A stretch of DNA of 64,000 bases from Pegea sp. RAD2-039 (taxonomy: Eukaryota; Chordata; Thaliacea; Salpida; Salpidae): NCBI GenBank assembly GCA_034620365.1, contig JAQGEQ010000350.1:124001-188000 (forward strand), written 5' to 3'. Under the pieces are notes generated by a model. The model had not been told where the DNA came from. It did not search any database and saw only the letters and a program-made list of their open reading frames with translations. The stretch's first letter is position 1; each line of letters opens with the position of its first letter. Position numbers and translations under genes: made by a program. Shown here piece by piece: positions 1 through 12,100 of this stretch.

Positions 1-105
1 TGTCAAGGTTTTTTTTCAAAAAATGGAAGTGGTAAATAACCACTGGACCCACATCTTCTTTTTTTCACATCCTCTTTGCCACAATTTTGAATACCATCCT
101 TCCTT
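1..105 (+). mobile_element. LINE ORF1 3'-end fragment, cut by window edge
   Basis: The first ~100 bases are the plus-strand equivalent of the ORF1 C-terminus and following spacer of the LINE at 54866-59165 (compare 57965-58060 in reverse complement). Shared landmarks are the Val-Lys-Val-Phe coding end and the stretch ACCACTGGACCCACATCTTC. Similarity fades near base 100. The rest of the element lies outside the window. The opposite orientation to the large copy makes it an independent insertion. Confidence 0.8.
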
Positions 106-860
106 TTGAAGGAGGAGAAAGTGAAGTCTTATCTTCACCTAACAAGAACACTTTTTTTATCAACCAATCATATTTTCAGAAGATTATGTTTACCAATTAA
201 GAGTTTTTGGATAACTTTTGATTAGACTTAATTGTTTTAAATAACACAAAAATCGTGTTGTTTCCTATAATTGATATTAAAGTATAGGAAGTTCTTGAAC
301 ATAATTTGTTTTGATAATAACCACTTGTTAGCAAAGCAACTTAAATTCTAAACTCATTTGTGTACATAGCATTTTACATCTTTTAAATCTTCTTAATGTT
401 TAAGTTTGAAACAATTTCTTCTTTTAAACAGGAGAATAATTCTTAGTAAAATGCAATTAAATGAAGTTGCAGTTACCTTTTTGAACTTTACAAATGTGAA
501 AATGCTTTTCATTAATATACTTTTCTAAGATTTTTAGTTTAAGCTTTTTTGTACTTTGTATAGAACCAAATCATTCAGTTTGAAAAATAAAAGTTCTAAC
601 TGTCACAAAATTAACTAAATGTGATAGATGTATTTAATACATGTCTAGCATAATTTACAAAAGCATTCTGAAGATTTAAAAACTCAAAAGTTATTTAAAA
701 AAGGATAGATATCAACTTGATGAGCTTTACATTCTTCCGGTACTTTAGATACTTATACTTCGTGAGTATAAAGAGTGCAACTTACGTACAAAAGTCTTCG
801 ATGATGTTCAAACAGTTAATCAATCATTTTTTGTTGTTTGGTGAAATGTGATTACTTTGT
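106..860. other. A/T-rich intergenic stretch, no gene seen
   Basis: Six frames are closed by frequent stops and no repeat was recognised. A TATAAAG at 767-773 is too far from the next start codon to be its obvious promoter. Confidence 0.5.
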
Positions 861-874
861 TTGTACTACAGCAC

Positions 875-881
875 TATAAAA
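875..881 (+). promoter_or_regulatory. TATA box of the secreted-protein gene
   Basis: TATAAAA lies 58 bases before the start codon at 939. A transcription start about 30 bases downstream, near 905, would leave a short leader. No pyrimidine-rich AG acceptor lies between this box and the ATG, unlike several other genes here. Position and match are seen; use is inferred. Confidence 0.55.
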
Positions 882-938
882 TAACTTTAATCCACCAATC
901 AAAATATATTCTTTATCAAGCTTTCACAAGAGAAGAAG

Positions 939-3264
939 ATGAAGTTGATTGCAATTTTATTGCTGTTTGTTGTTGTAAGTATAAATTATTGATAAATAAA
1001 ACTACTAATTTCTTGATTTATTTTTCAGGCTACTCAAGCAATCTCAATTCCAAATTATCAATATTGGTGTACACATCATTTCCATGTGTACCCACCAACC
1101 AACAGTTACGGTCACAATGTTAACCATAACCCTGCTTGGTTTACTGCTAAGTTCTATGCACACATCTTGAAAGCTTTCCCAAAGCGATTAGGATTATCAT
1201 GTGAAAGTGGTAAGTAGCAAGCAACTTAAGAATTTGTACTTCTAGATTTTTACTAACTATTTTATACTTTGTTTCCACAGATCCTAGTAACATCACTGAT
1301 TACGTTCAAGTCAACTATACAGAAAGAATGACTGAAAAACGTGGCGATATGGAAGAAGAAATGAATGATGATCTCGGAGTACTTGAAGCTCAAATTGATG
1401 AGATTCATGAATCTTACTTGAAGACATTCAAGGAATACCTCAAGCGTGTTTACAAAGAAGATTCCCAAAATTATTGTGATAAGGTTGATGAGTACGAAAG
1501 TGAATTAAATAACTTAAAAGATGCTGCATCTACTCGATACACTAATGCAGTTGTAGATATGGTTGACAAGCTTGAATATTTCCATAAACAACTTGTAACA
1601 AAGTGAGTTTTTGTCGCTTATTAATCGTACAACTGTAAACCAATTTCATTGTAAGGTTCCTTAACTGCATGCAAGTTCGTGAAATCAAGGTCGAGGAATA
1701 CGAACGACTTGCTGATTTGAAAAACACAATGATCCAAGCTAAATATGCAGATGCTCTTACAGATCACATTAATAAGCGACAACATTTTGCCAATTCTGTT
1801 TTTGAAACACTTTATGGTAACCACTTGTATAAAATTCGTAACCATTATCTTACAGTATCTTTGCTTTATAGGATCATTGTCATTGCCAGGCAACTTCACC
1901 GACGCTATGACTAATTACAGTACACTTCTCACTTCTGAAAGAGATACTCTTATCGGAGAGTTCAACACCACAATCACTGAGGCTGTTACAAAAGCAAAGG
2001 ATTGTTACAGATGTAACTACAAATGTCATTTCAACACTGGTTGTTATGGATTCGAAAAGCATCAATACAAACGAACTTGGTAAAACCAATTTAACACCTT
2101 AGATCGTCATGCTCTCAATACATATTTTTCCAGCAAACCAATTCCAGATGCTCCAAAGTATTTGTACAAACTTATCCGAGTTCATCCTTTTAATCCAAAA
2201 TGGAGTGGATATGCTTTCGATGATCTTAAAGAAGTTAATGCATCAGGTGAGCTGTCAACTTTGAATCCTTAAATTAGACGTCACATCAAATCTTCTTCTC
2301 ACAGCAACTGAAGATTTCCCTGTGGATGCCTACAAGACTTGTATTGACTACAAAGCTGGAAACTATACCGAGCAACTTGGTCCAATAGTTACCAACTGGA
2401 AAAATCTCATTATAATTTGGGGAACTGGTGCTTTCAACACTTTGAAACAAAGAATCAGTACCATGAAACCCAAATCAAGCTGGGGGTAAGACTACGAACA
2501 TCTAAATATATTCAAATTTTATTTACTTCATGATTCAACAGTACATGTCCAACTGAAGATGAAATCACTACTTATCGATCACGACTTGAAACTGAAGCTC
2601 AAAGCTGGGTTGATGCCAAGAAAGAAGAATTCGATAACCACGTTACAGATTTGAATTACACTTACACCCATGCCATTGCTCAATGGCAAAACAGATCAAA
2701 AGATTACGCCGATAGTGTTAATAGACATTTCATAAATTGTCAAGCTGATAGAGCTGCTAAGATTGCTCACTACGAGATCCATCTTCAAAACAAGATCTGC
2801 AATGAACACACTAAAATCAAGCTTAAGGTTGAAGCAGTAAGTAAATATTCTTGAAGTTTATTTTTACTTTTTATGTTGTTCTTTTTTACTATATTCTGTT
2901 GTAATAAACAGTTATAGTAGCATTCTGAATTAAACTAGAATATTTAATTCAATTTATTGTCTTTCAGCTTGCTCGTAAACACTTGTGTCTTTTTGATCAA
3001 TTCTTTACTTGCACTTTCGGTAAAAACCTAACTGACGTTGTATACACCAACTTGAAAGAAGAATATCATGATGAAATTACCAGAAGAATTACCCAAGTTA
3101 CTACTGATTACGACACTTTCTGGAATCTATGGCAACCAAAACTTGTAGAGCATTATGAAGCTACATTCAAATGTGTTCCAAAGTTTTCAGTTCCATTGTT
3201 GGGAGCAAGATTCGAATGGAACTTTTGTCCACCATCAACCAACTTGTGGCAACCATCTTGTTAA
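939..3264 (+). CDS. orphan secreted cysteine-containing protein, 9 exons, 597 aa
   Basis: Exons: 939-974, 1029-1209, 1281-1602, 1656-1816, 1872-2079, 2134-2246, 2305-2485, 2542-2836, 2968-3264. All junctions are GT-AG, introns are 53-131 bp, and the sum is 1794 nt, closing exactly in frame. Exon 1 carries only the start of a signal peptide (MKLIAILLLFVV); cleavage after Ala-Thr-Gln-Ala is likely. The mature chain is hydrophilic, with a helical acidic middle (exons 3-5), 17 cysteines, a dense Cys cluster in exon 5 (C-x2-C-x3-C-x5-C) and several Asn-x-Thr sequons. No transmembrane segment follows the signal. I do not recognise the family. Export is well supported; extracellular matrix, tubular-gland or venom-like roles would be guesses. 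The stop codon directly abuts a splice donor. Confidence 0.85.
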
Positions 3265-3405
3265 GTAAGCAAACACTCTGTAATTAGCTACTGATTTAGA
3301 TTGGAAATATTTATAAGTTTTTGTTTAACTTACAGATGGCTTACTTGAAATGTGTACTTCACAAACTTGTGCTTGTTTCACAGAATAAACTATTTTATTG
3401 AATTC
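3265..3405 (+). promoter_or_regulatory. 3' UTR with a probable intron and poly(A) signal
   Basis: A GTAAGC donor begins the base after the TAA stop, and a pyrimidine-AG acceptor ends at 3335, giving a 71-bp intron wholly in the 3' UTR. AATAAA sits at 3384-3389. If the intron is retained the stop is unchanged, so the protein is the same either way. Confidence 0.55.
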
Positions 3406-3905
3406 TTGCGTTTGATGTTTTTAAATATTTAATATTCTAAGTATATAGGTTTTTTCAATCAACTAATTTTCAGAATAATTCAGAACCTTTTTTCTTACTT
3501 GCTTATCTTGTTTTAACATCTTTATTACTCAGTATCTTATCAATGTTTTAAACTTTAATTTTTAATTTAAATCTTTCAAATTTTAAATTTTGTTTTCAAA
3601 ATTGAATTAATTATTCGTTTTTCAAAAATTATTTTTTATTTTTTGATAGAATTCGAACCTGCTCAGAAATTTATATCGTTATTAACTGTATGATGGGATT
3701 CATCCAAAATTCGTCAAATTTAATTTCTTTTTTATAATGCACTTCTGTTTGTTTTGATTTATGTTAAGCAAACATTTTTAAAATAGTTTTTTGTTCATTT
3801 GACAAAAATTTTTTTTAAGGAATCAAAAAGAATTTTTCAAATCTTAGTTTTCACTTTAGACACAAATAGTTTGGATTTTACATTTCCTGTTTGGATCAAA
3901 AGAGT

Positions 3906-4332
3906 TGTCTTCACGACAAAATGTCTTCACGACAAAATGTCTTCACGACAAAATGTCTTCACGATAAAATGTCTTCACGATAAAATGTCTTCACGACAAA
4001 ATGTCTTCATGACGACAAAATGTCTTCACGACAAAATGTCTTCACGACAAAATGTCTTCACGATAAAATGTCTTCACGACAAAATGTCTTCATGACAAAA
4101 TGTCTTCACGACAAAATGTCTTCACGACAAAATGTCTTCACGACAAAATGTCTTCACGATAAAATGTCTTCACGACAAAATGTCTTCACGACAAAATGTC
4201 TTCATGACAAAATGTCTTCACGACAAAATGTCTTCATGACAAAATGTCTTCACGACAAAATGTCTTCACGACAAAATGTCTTCACGACTAAATGTCTTCA
4301 CGACAAAATGTCTTCACAACAAAATGTCTTCA
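3906..4332 (+). repeat. tandem array of a 16-bp unit, about 26 copies
   Basis: The unit is TGTCTTCACGACAAAA, repeated head to tail with few changes: some copies have CAT for CAC or GAT for GAC, and one has a 3-bp insertion near 4010. Because 16 is not a multiple of 3, each forward frame reads the same 16-residue period, and two long open frames result. These are by-products of the repeat. I do not call them genes: there is no splice structure, and both frames run out into A/T-rich sequence. Confidence 0.95.
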
Positions 4333-4645
4333 GATGTGGCTTAAAATCAAATTTCTATTGTAGATGTTATCAGATAGTTTAAGAAAATAATTAAATTCTT
4401 GATAAAATTATTGCTTCCTCACTAAGTAAACGATAACTTTGTTATTTTTAAATAAAACTAAAAGTAAGAAGATTAAGAAGAGTAGATTCCTTTAAGGAGT
4501 TTTTATATTGTCTTTTCAGATTCAAATTTTGCGAATTCTAATTTTCATAATAATTTATAATGACAAATTTAAAGATAGAATTATAGACTGAATGGAAAAA
4601 TAATAAAATCATTTCAGTTGTGAAATACTTTTGATCATTCTATAA
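4333..4645. other. A/T-rich spacer, nothing recognised
   Basis: No reading frame, RNA gene or repeat could be supported between the 16-bp array and the SINE-like element. Confidence 0.5.
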
Positions 4646-4649
4646 TGGA

Positions 4650-5035
4650 TTAAATGTCCGTCTGTGTGGTTACTACACTAGCCTACCAGTTCAGTCCTAG
4701 GTTCAATCCTAGGTGGACACATATTGGTGACAAGGAAAAGTCCACAAAAAAACTTGTTGGTTTTGTTAGTATGTTTTATGATAACACTTCAAGTTTAAAG
4801 CCGGAGTTGGAGCTTCGTAGGCAGTTCGTCACTGTATTCAGTGTCGTTCCAGTAGCTTCTGCAACGCCAGCTGCATCAGTCTTTCTGTTCCGCTACATAA
4901 CCTTGCTGGCGTTGATAGTGGAATCTTGCTGTATGGGCAACAACTGGATCACAAAATTGTTGAGTGTTCAAGAACATCTTCAAAACTTAAATCAGCTGAT
5001 CTCTCAAGTCACCACTTGATCCTAATACCCAGCTT
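4650..5035 (+). mobile_element. tRNA-headed SINE-like element
   Basis: A tRNA-like head (about 4654-4722) has matching ends (TGTCC with GGACA) and a box-B-like GGTTCAATCC between the arms CCTAG/CTAGG. Its segment GTGGTTACTACACTAGC is close to the head of the SINEs at 31770-31960 and 59213-59392. The body that follows is less A/T-rich than its surroundings and has an accidental 121-codon open frame. No LINE-type tail was found at its 3' end, so it may be truncated or belong to a different subfamily. Confidence 0.5.
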
Positions 5036-5815
5036 CAGTCTCAACATTTTTAAAATCGAATTTTCTGGAAGCTAAAAAATCTAATTTTTATTTCTAGTTA
5101 CAATATTTGATTTGTACAAGATCCTGAATTGAAATACCAATTTCTCAGTTTCGTTGATTTCAATAACAGAAATCAAACCTACTTTTGTAAAGCTCAATAA
5201 AATTTGGTTGGTTACAAAATCCTTTTTAGATATGAAATGATAAATTAACCAATCACAATCAGCCTTTGATGACTACAACATATCTATTAGAATTTTATTT
5301 GTACTGAGTTGAAGTTTATTTGGAAACTCATAAATTAATTGAAGTTTTATCAAATTTTGTTTATTATTAACAGTTGAATCCTTTCGATTTGCAGTAATGT
5401 CAATTTTGAACAGTTAAAAAATTGTTGGTTCAAATAACTTTGTTAATAAATTGGTAAGTAAATAATCATTTCATGAGCCTAGTCAAAGCCGACGCTCAGA
5501 TAAAACAAGAAGATAAAGAAGATAAGTTTGAATGATGTCCGAAACATGCTCTAAGGCTTCTAAGAAAGTCTTATTTGTAGATGAGATAAACATTTAGATC
5601 TATCTATATTTTCAACAGTTTAATTTTGATAATACAGTGAAGCAGCAGTGACGTAGTGCTCGTTATAATAGTGGTGAGTGTAAGTGAATTTACACGGGGA
5701 ACCCCATTAGATTTTCATTTCATCGCCTTTAACACTCACCTATTGCAGCTGATGACATCATCAAAAAATTACTAATTAATTGAAAATTAATGAAAAATAT
5801 CATTTGGTCTCAGAC

Positions 5816-5887
5816 TCCTCGTTAGTAAGGTGGTGAGTATCTCCGCTTGTTACGCCCGGAGGCCAGAGTTCGATTCCCTTGGAAGGA
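5816..5887 (+). pseudogene. tRNA-Asp-like relic
   Basis: Seventy-two bases match the metazoan tRNA-Asp layout: TCCTCGTTAGTA start, D-arm GGTGGTGAGTATC, and a T-arm with the GTTCGATTCC box. The anticodon region reads TTGTTAC rather than TGTCAC, an extra base breaks the anticodon stem, and the acceptor stem is mispaired. It is therefore a tRNA pseudogene or the head of a tRNA-derived SINE, not a working tRNA. Confidence 0.6.
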
Positions 5888-5929
5888 ATTTTCATTTTGA
5901 AATGATTGTAAGTAATCCTAAGCACTAAA

Positions 5930-6530
5930 ATGGTAGAGGGCATCATTATTGCACCAACACTTCTTGTGAACAAAGCCAACAAAGTTGATGTCAGAGTGTT
6001 TGTGTATTCAGATGACATCAAGCTATTATCTTGCAATCCTTCAAAATTTCAAACTGCACTACACACTGTAGAAAACTGGTTTACGAATTGGCAGCTACGA
6101 ACCCAGCCCACAAAGTCTGAACTTATAACTTTTTCTCGCAAACCAACTGTGAATTGCTTAAACCAATCTTGACAAAATCAATTTACAATATCAAGTTAGT
6201 GATATCAAAAAAATAGAATCTGTTCAGGCCACATTTACAAGATTGGTGTGCAGGAAACTTAATATTAAATACGATAGTTATAAATATCGTCTCAGTTTCT
6301 TCAATTTAGATACTTTGAAAGTTTGAAGGATTAAATACGACTTAATTCTTATTTTTAAGATTATCTTCAACTCGATACTTTTTTCCTTAATTAATTCTAT
6401 ATTCAATTTATATCAACTCAGCAGACACTTAAACCTTCATAAGTCCAAATCACCTGGTACGTTAATCAGAGCAAATTTTTTGCGTACCTCACAATTAGTA
6501 CTTGAAAAATTGTCATTTCTGAACTGTGAT
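5930..6530 (+). mobile_element. decayed LINE fragment (RT and 3' part of ORF2)
   Basis: The frame at 5930-6172 carries the reverse-transcriptase active-site region as Val-Phe-Val-Tyr-Ser-Asp-Asp-Ile-Lys (usual Y-A-D-D), followed by the conserved WFTNWQL segment. From 6185 to about 6450 another frame shows the ORF2 end (KIESVQATFTRLVCRKLN) seen also at 35440-36030, 45605-46720 and 54866-59165. Similarity runs on to about 6520, which matches the 3' UTR of the 45.6-kb copy. Frameshifts and stops show it is dead. Confidence 0.8.
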
Positions 6531-7806
6531 TCTATTGTACTTTTTATATATTCAACATATTCTCCATTATATTGTATGGAAACTACTAAAATGCCAAATG
6601 TTACATATTTTTCTTTCTATATTTGTATAAAAGAGGGATATAAATACAACAAATTCGGACTTTAGATTTCAAGTTAAAAAGAAAAACACAAATAATCTCA
6701 AATTTATTTTTAGAAAATGGGAAAGAAACTAAACTTATATCTTTGAACTTTCCATCCATTTGAACTTTTAAGTCACTTTTATTAATTAAGTAGATACCAC
6801 CTCCTTTAGTGTAAATGCAACCATGGTAAGAACGGCTGTCAATCGGTCGTAGGCTTGTTGGTATTGTTAATATATTTATTGTGTGTTAATTGCCTTATTT
6901 ATTTGAATAAAACTCTACATAAAGAGTCATTTTTATTACAATAACCAAGAATTTCACATTTAGTTTAAAGAAAGTTGTTTTTTAAATTGTTTTTTATGCT
7001 TTTATGCTAAAATAAAAATTTTCTCATTATTTAATTTTCATTTAATATACATTTTTGAAATTAGTGAAAGCAGATTTGAGTTGAATAAGCACGATAATAA
7101 CGATTTGTTGAGTTTAATCATTTAGTGCTACTTGGAAACTTCCTTTTGATATATTTTAACTTCAAAATAATTTTTTTCGAAGTTTCTTTGTTTAATCATA
7201 ATCTATGTTTGTTGAATAACCAAAAAAACTTTAGAAAAAGTACCCAAACGCAAGTTTTTTTATTACTAAAAATGTTTACAAAAGAGTTGACATCATTAAA
7301 TTGATAAATCAATAAATCTTGATGATAAAGTATAATGGATGAATACGAAACAGTCTGCTGACAAAGTAGCTCAAGTTGTTCTTTATTTAGCTTGGAGAAC
7401 AAAATAAAAGATAATTTTGATTGACAATTAAACAAATAAATTAAATTTGATAAAGTTACTGAATAAATTCTTTCTGATTTTTTAGATATCAACAAATGAG
7501 TATGTTATTTTGTAGCTAACTAAAAGATTTACATTTATTTATAAGCTTAAATAAGAGGTTGCAAATGAGTCGGAATATGCAACTCTTTGAGTTCTCAAGG
7601 TCCATTTGATAATAATTAATTTATAATAGCCAAAGGTTTTGCTTACAGCCAAATCGTTCTTTGAGGCATTTTATAGTAAAATGTATTTAAGAGTCCATGA
7701 ACTTTGTCAAAGATAGTTAAATATAAATTGATATTTATCACTGTAAGTATTGATGCAGCAACAAGTGCTTTATGAAGTGGATATAGCTAGTTATTAAAAA
7801 TTTATT
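6531..7806. other. gene-free A/T-rich stretch
   Basis: Only short chance frames are present, with no homology I can name and no convincing splice pairs. Confidence 0.5.
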
Positions 7807-8070
7807 TATTTATTTATTACAATAAATGTGAAGGAGGGTACCTAAAAAGAGCACCTCTCGCTAACACACATTCTCACAAATTAAATCTATTTGACGTGTA
7901 AACGAAAAAGCATATGACAATGAAGAATTGCACAGAATCATAGTATTGTAAAAGAGAAAAATTCACAGTTTAGAAATGGCAATGTTGGCGATATTATAAC
8001 AATTCAGCTTTTTCTTGAACAGCATAAGTGATTTTGACATGACAATCTCTGATGAAATTGTTTTCTAAGA
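7807..8070 (-). mobile_element. 5'-truncated LINE, 3' UTR only (subfamily A)
   Basis: Read on the minus strand this is a LINE 3' UTR ending in the shared tail (GCGAGAGGTGCTC, GGTACCCTCC) and a run of TAAA/TTTA repeats. It is nearly identical to 46795-46998, including the segment with CATATGACAATGAAGAATTG. Homology stops at about 8070, as expected for a 5'-truncated insertion. Confidence 0.85.
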
Positions 8071-8815
8071 TTTAAATTTTCTAGCTGTAACCGTTTAGTA
8101 GTATTATAAACTTTGAAACAATCCTTAGCAAGTAATTTTATTAAATTATGGTACAGTTAAACGTATTAAAAAAAAAGTTTTTAACAAGTTGAAATAAAGC
8201 CATTTTCTATATGCTCATTTGTTTGGGTTTACTATATGGCATTAATCATGGTCCGCTGGATTCTGTCTGCTTGTTTACTTTTTTATAAACTTATTTTTAA
8301 CTTTTAAAAACAAAGTTTTATAAGTTATAATAAAATTTTTTAAAAAGTCCTAAATTACCTGATTTTAATTAATGATTTCAATTAAATAACATTGAGACTT
8401 ATGTTTTATGAATAGTTGTAAATAGCTAGTTTTATTACTTTTTCTTATCTCTTATATATTTATTTACTGGCCCTTTTTTTGAGGTACTTGTATTTTTAAA
8501 CAACTTTTTTAAGTGTTAAATTCATATATATAGTCTCAAATATTCTAGTTCATCACTTTTAGTGAAATTTATTTAAGCTAAAAGCTGGCTAATAAAAGAG
8601 TTAATGAGTTAAGATATAGAAATTATATTTATGAGATATAAAAATTAAAAGAAACTCTTATAACATATTTATTTATTTAATTTTGTTTAATACTTTGTTT
8701 TCTAATTAGTTTAAATTAAATGAAATAACATCTAACATTTTTTAATCAATAATATTTATTATAAAAACTAGACTTATAATTTATTGATTTATAAATACTT
8801 ATATTTATATATATA

Positions 8816-8925
8816 CACGTCAAATAGATCTAATTTGTGAGAATGTGTGTTAGCGAGAGGTGCTCTCTTTAGGCACCCTCCTTCACATTTATTGTAATAA
8901 ATAAATATTTATTATTAATTAAAAT
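8816..8925 (+). mobile_element. short LINE 3' tail (subfamily A), inverted relative to 7807
   Basis: The terminal ~100 bases of the same LINE 3' UTR are present on the plus strand, ending in TAATAAATAAATA. It lies about 200 bases before the TMF1 start codon, in or near its promoter. Together with the copy at 7807 it forms an inverted repeat around 0.9 kb of A/T-rich DNA. Confidence 0.85.
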
Positions 8926-9116
8926 TTTTTCTGTATATAATGCTAAATTATTATTTAGGTTTTTGTTGATGTCACTAGAAACTTATAGTTTTAAGTATCT
9001 TTTTTCTTTTTATTTGAAATTTTACAATCTTTAAGTAATAATCTTCAAACTACTTATGTTTTACAAAGATTTAACGCAGGTAAGTGAATTTAGTTAAATG
9101 AAAGTTTTGTTGAGTT

Positions 9117-12100
9117 ATGAGCTGGTTATCAATCTCTGATTTTGCCAAGACTGCTCTTAGTGATGTACAAAAAAAAATTGATAAAGTTTTAGACATACAA
9201 GAAGATGAAGAAGTTATTTCAGGTATCGTTTATCTAATTAGTTAAAAATATATTAATTTATTTATTTAATTAAATATTAAGCAGTTACTATTGGATATTT
9301 GTAATATATAATTGATATCAGATCATCACATGAAATACTAATATCAGTATTTGAATTTTAGATAATTAAATATAAACGCAAAATTTGTAATATTATAAAT
9401 AAATATTGTGATTTACTTCAATTTGTTTATTTTTAGAAAAAACAGAAGTTATTGCAGAACCAGCAAAGCTTGCTACATTTATCAAAGAAGCTAATAATGT
9501 GAGGAAGCATAAAAAACTTTCAAATAAAAAACCTTCAAAATTAGGAAGTTCTTTGACAAAAAAGACACCTCAGAAAAATATTTCAAATTTGAATCATTCA
9601 ATTATTCAAAAGTATTTTATTTGATTAAATTCATTTTATTGGTATTTAAAAACTTTGTTATAAATGATTTGATAAATTAGTTTTCATTTATTTAAATTCT
9701 TATTAATAATTTCTATTCAAATACTTTGGAATGGAAGTTGTTGGTTTATTACAGTGATATAAACCAAGAAAAAGTTACTGAAAACATTCAAACAAATAAA
9801 TCACAAAATTCTTCATTTGATCCTACTGTCTCTTCTGAAACCAATGAAGCAGCAATCTTAGACATCTCACAATCAAGTCTGTGTTCGGAAGATACTAAAA
9901 GTCTGATGGAAGAAAATAAAGAAGCAGATGATGATGACATTGAAACTGAACATGGTAGTTAAATCTTATTATTTAGGATATTTAAAATAAGTTTGGAAGT
10001 TTTGCATTACCTTGTTTATATAATGTTAGAAAACTAATCATTGACTTGACTGTAGAAAAAGCCAGAGAAGTCGTCATGATATCTGACAGGGAAATTACAG
10101 GAACAACTGAGGTACTAATGATTTTTATCAATCATTCTACAAGTAGCTATTTGTTAGTATCAATTCGACCATATACTTGTGATTAATAGGTAGTATTAGC
10201 CGAAATATTTTTGTGTTTAAAATCGAATTATAGTTTTTTTTACATATAGATAAAGAAATTGAAACTTGAAGCTGAAGGTTCACCTCGAACATCTACAAGT
10301 GCTTCAAGTGATGTTGATGTACTTGACCATGAAAGTGTATATAGTGAAATATCATTTGGTTAGTATGAAGCAATCGATTGAAATTGTGTGAATTAATGAT
10401 GTCAATTTGATAAGTATTTCAACTTTAATGATAAATCAATATGACAGATTTTTCGTTTTGTTACTCAAACATCTTATAGATTTTCATAAATTTTATAGAA
10501 ACTTTTATTTTCAAAAAGAAAATCATTAGAATGTTTTAAAGCCTTCAATTCTGAACTAAAATCAACTAATGATTTAATTCAAGCGTGAATTATTTCTTTT
10601 TTCTTTTTTTTTTTGTATAAATTTCGTTGCTTTGGGATGCTTGAAGCAGTTTCGAAGACGCGTGAAATGGAAACGTTACAATTCAGCTCACTTGAAAGTC
10701 CTCTCAATAGGACAGCAGCAGTTGTTGATTCAAATGATAGTGAAGCATCTGATATAATTGCTTTTAGTGGTTACTGTTCACCTGTCTCAGTGAGTCAGAT
10801 TATTTTTTTTGGGAAATCTCTCATCAAATTAGACCTTCTGCTGCTTACTGCTAGTAGGCGAGTCTTCAACATCCATCTTTCACTAAGATTTGTCTGTGAG
10901 ACAAGTTTTATTGACTTGGTTTTGTTGGTCGACAAGTTTTATGAATCAAATCTGATTCAACTTTTTTTAATTAAATTTTAGTGATTAATACTGAATTGGA
11001 ATCACTTCGTTTGATAATGTGAATCGTGTTAGAAGCAGCTAATTTCTTGGTTGATTAAGCAACAAAGTTTGTTGATAGGTTGATGGTTTTGAAGATTCAG
11101 TTCATATATCACCAGGAAATTTCACCAAATCTACTACAGATGAAATTAAATCTTCTGAACAGAATTCAGACTCATCTACAGAAAGTTCTGTTCGTGATAA
11201 ACTAGAAGATTCGAATCAACAAAAGCGTCAAGTAAACGATGAAGAAAAAATTGGTTATTTTGATTGAGTTATTTCTTTCTGATAAAAGTTGTTTTTTATA
11301 TAAATATTTTCCAAGTTTTGATAAACAATTATCATGAATTTTCTTTATAGACGACGAATCTGCAGTTTATTCATCTTATGAAACGATGCATGTAAGTTGT
11401 TTTAAACGAATAACATTCCAGTTACATCTTACTGAGGCTTTTTGCCATTTACAGAAAAGTTCTTTCTAGAAATCTACAATTTATGAATTTCCAATAACCT
11501 TTACCTATAATGATGTAACCCTCAATTGTAATGTTAATTGTGAGAAATATTTTTAAGTCTTAAAATCGATCCTTTTGTGTTTAGTCTCTCTTTGTATTTG
11601 TTCACTAATACAGAAATCTTTATGGTTCACTTGTTACAGAACTAGTATTTATGTAAATGTTAAATGCTAATCAGCTTAATTACCGTCTGATTTCTTAATA
11701 TTCGAAAACCAGTAGCTTTAGTAGTTAAGTTTTCTTTTTATTACATAAAATTTTGTTTATATTATTAACGTAACTTGTTGACATATCTTATCTGTTATTG
11801 CTATCTAATATCATACCTACAATATAACCTATATTTATTAATAAGCTCACCGTATTGATAGAATAATTTTACGCTTGAAATAATATTTATAAAAAACCAG
11901 ACATCTTATTTGGATGGTAATAAAATAAAAAGAAATATTTAAGAACTTTATATCATGGTATCATTGACAAAACAAAATTCTCATTAATTTCTACTTTACC
12001 GTGAAAACTTTTGTTCCTAACAGTCTGATGGTGATACGGTAGAAAAATTCAAACACTACGAGGTACAATTAGTAAGCTTAAGTCTGAGTAATGCAAAGTT

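Noticed and set aside
3799..4382. Two overlapping repetitive frames (98 and 120 codons) over the 16-bp array
   Set aside because: The open frames follow automatically from a stop-free repeat unit; no promoter, splice or family evidence supports a protein.
4654..5019. 121-codon frame as a gene
   Set aside because: It starts inside a tRNA-like SINE head and has no family features or splice context.
5816..5887. Functional tRNA-Asp
   Set aside because: The anticodon loop and acceptor stem are disrupted.
10613..10981. 122-codon single-exon gene
   Set aside because: Its first part is TMF1 exon 6 (10650-10789); the rest runs into the intron.
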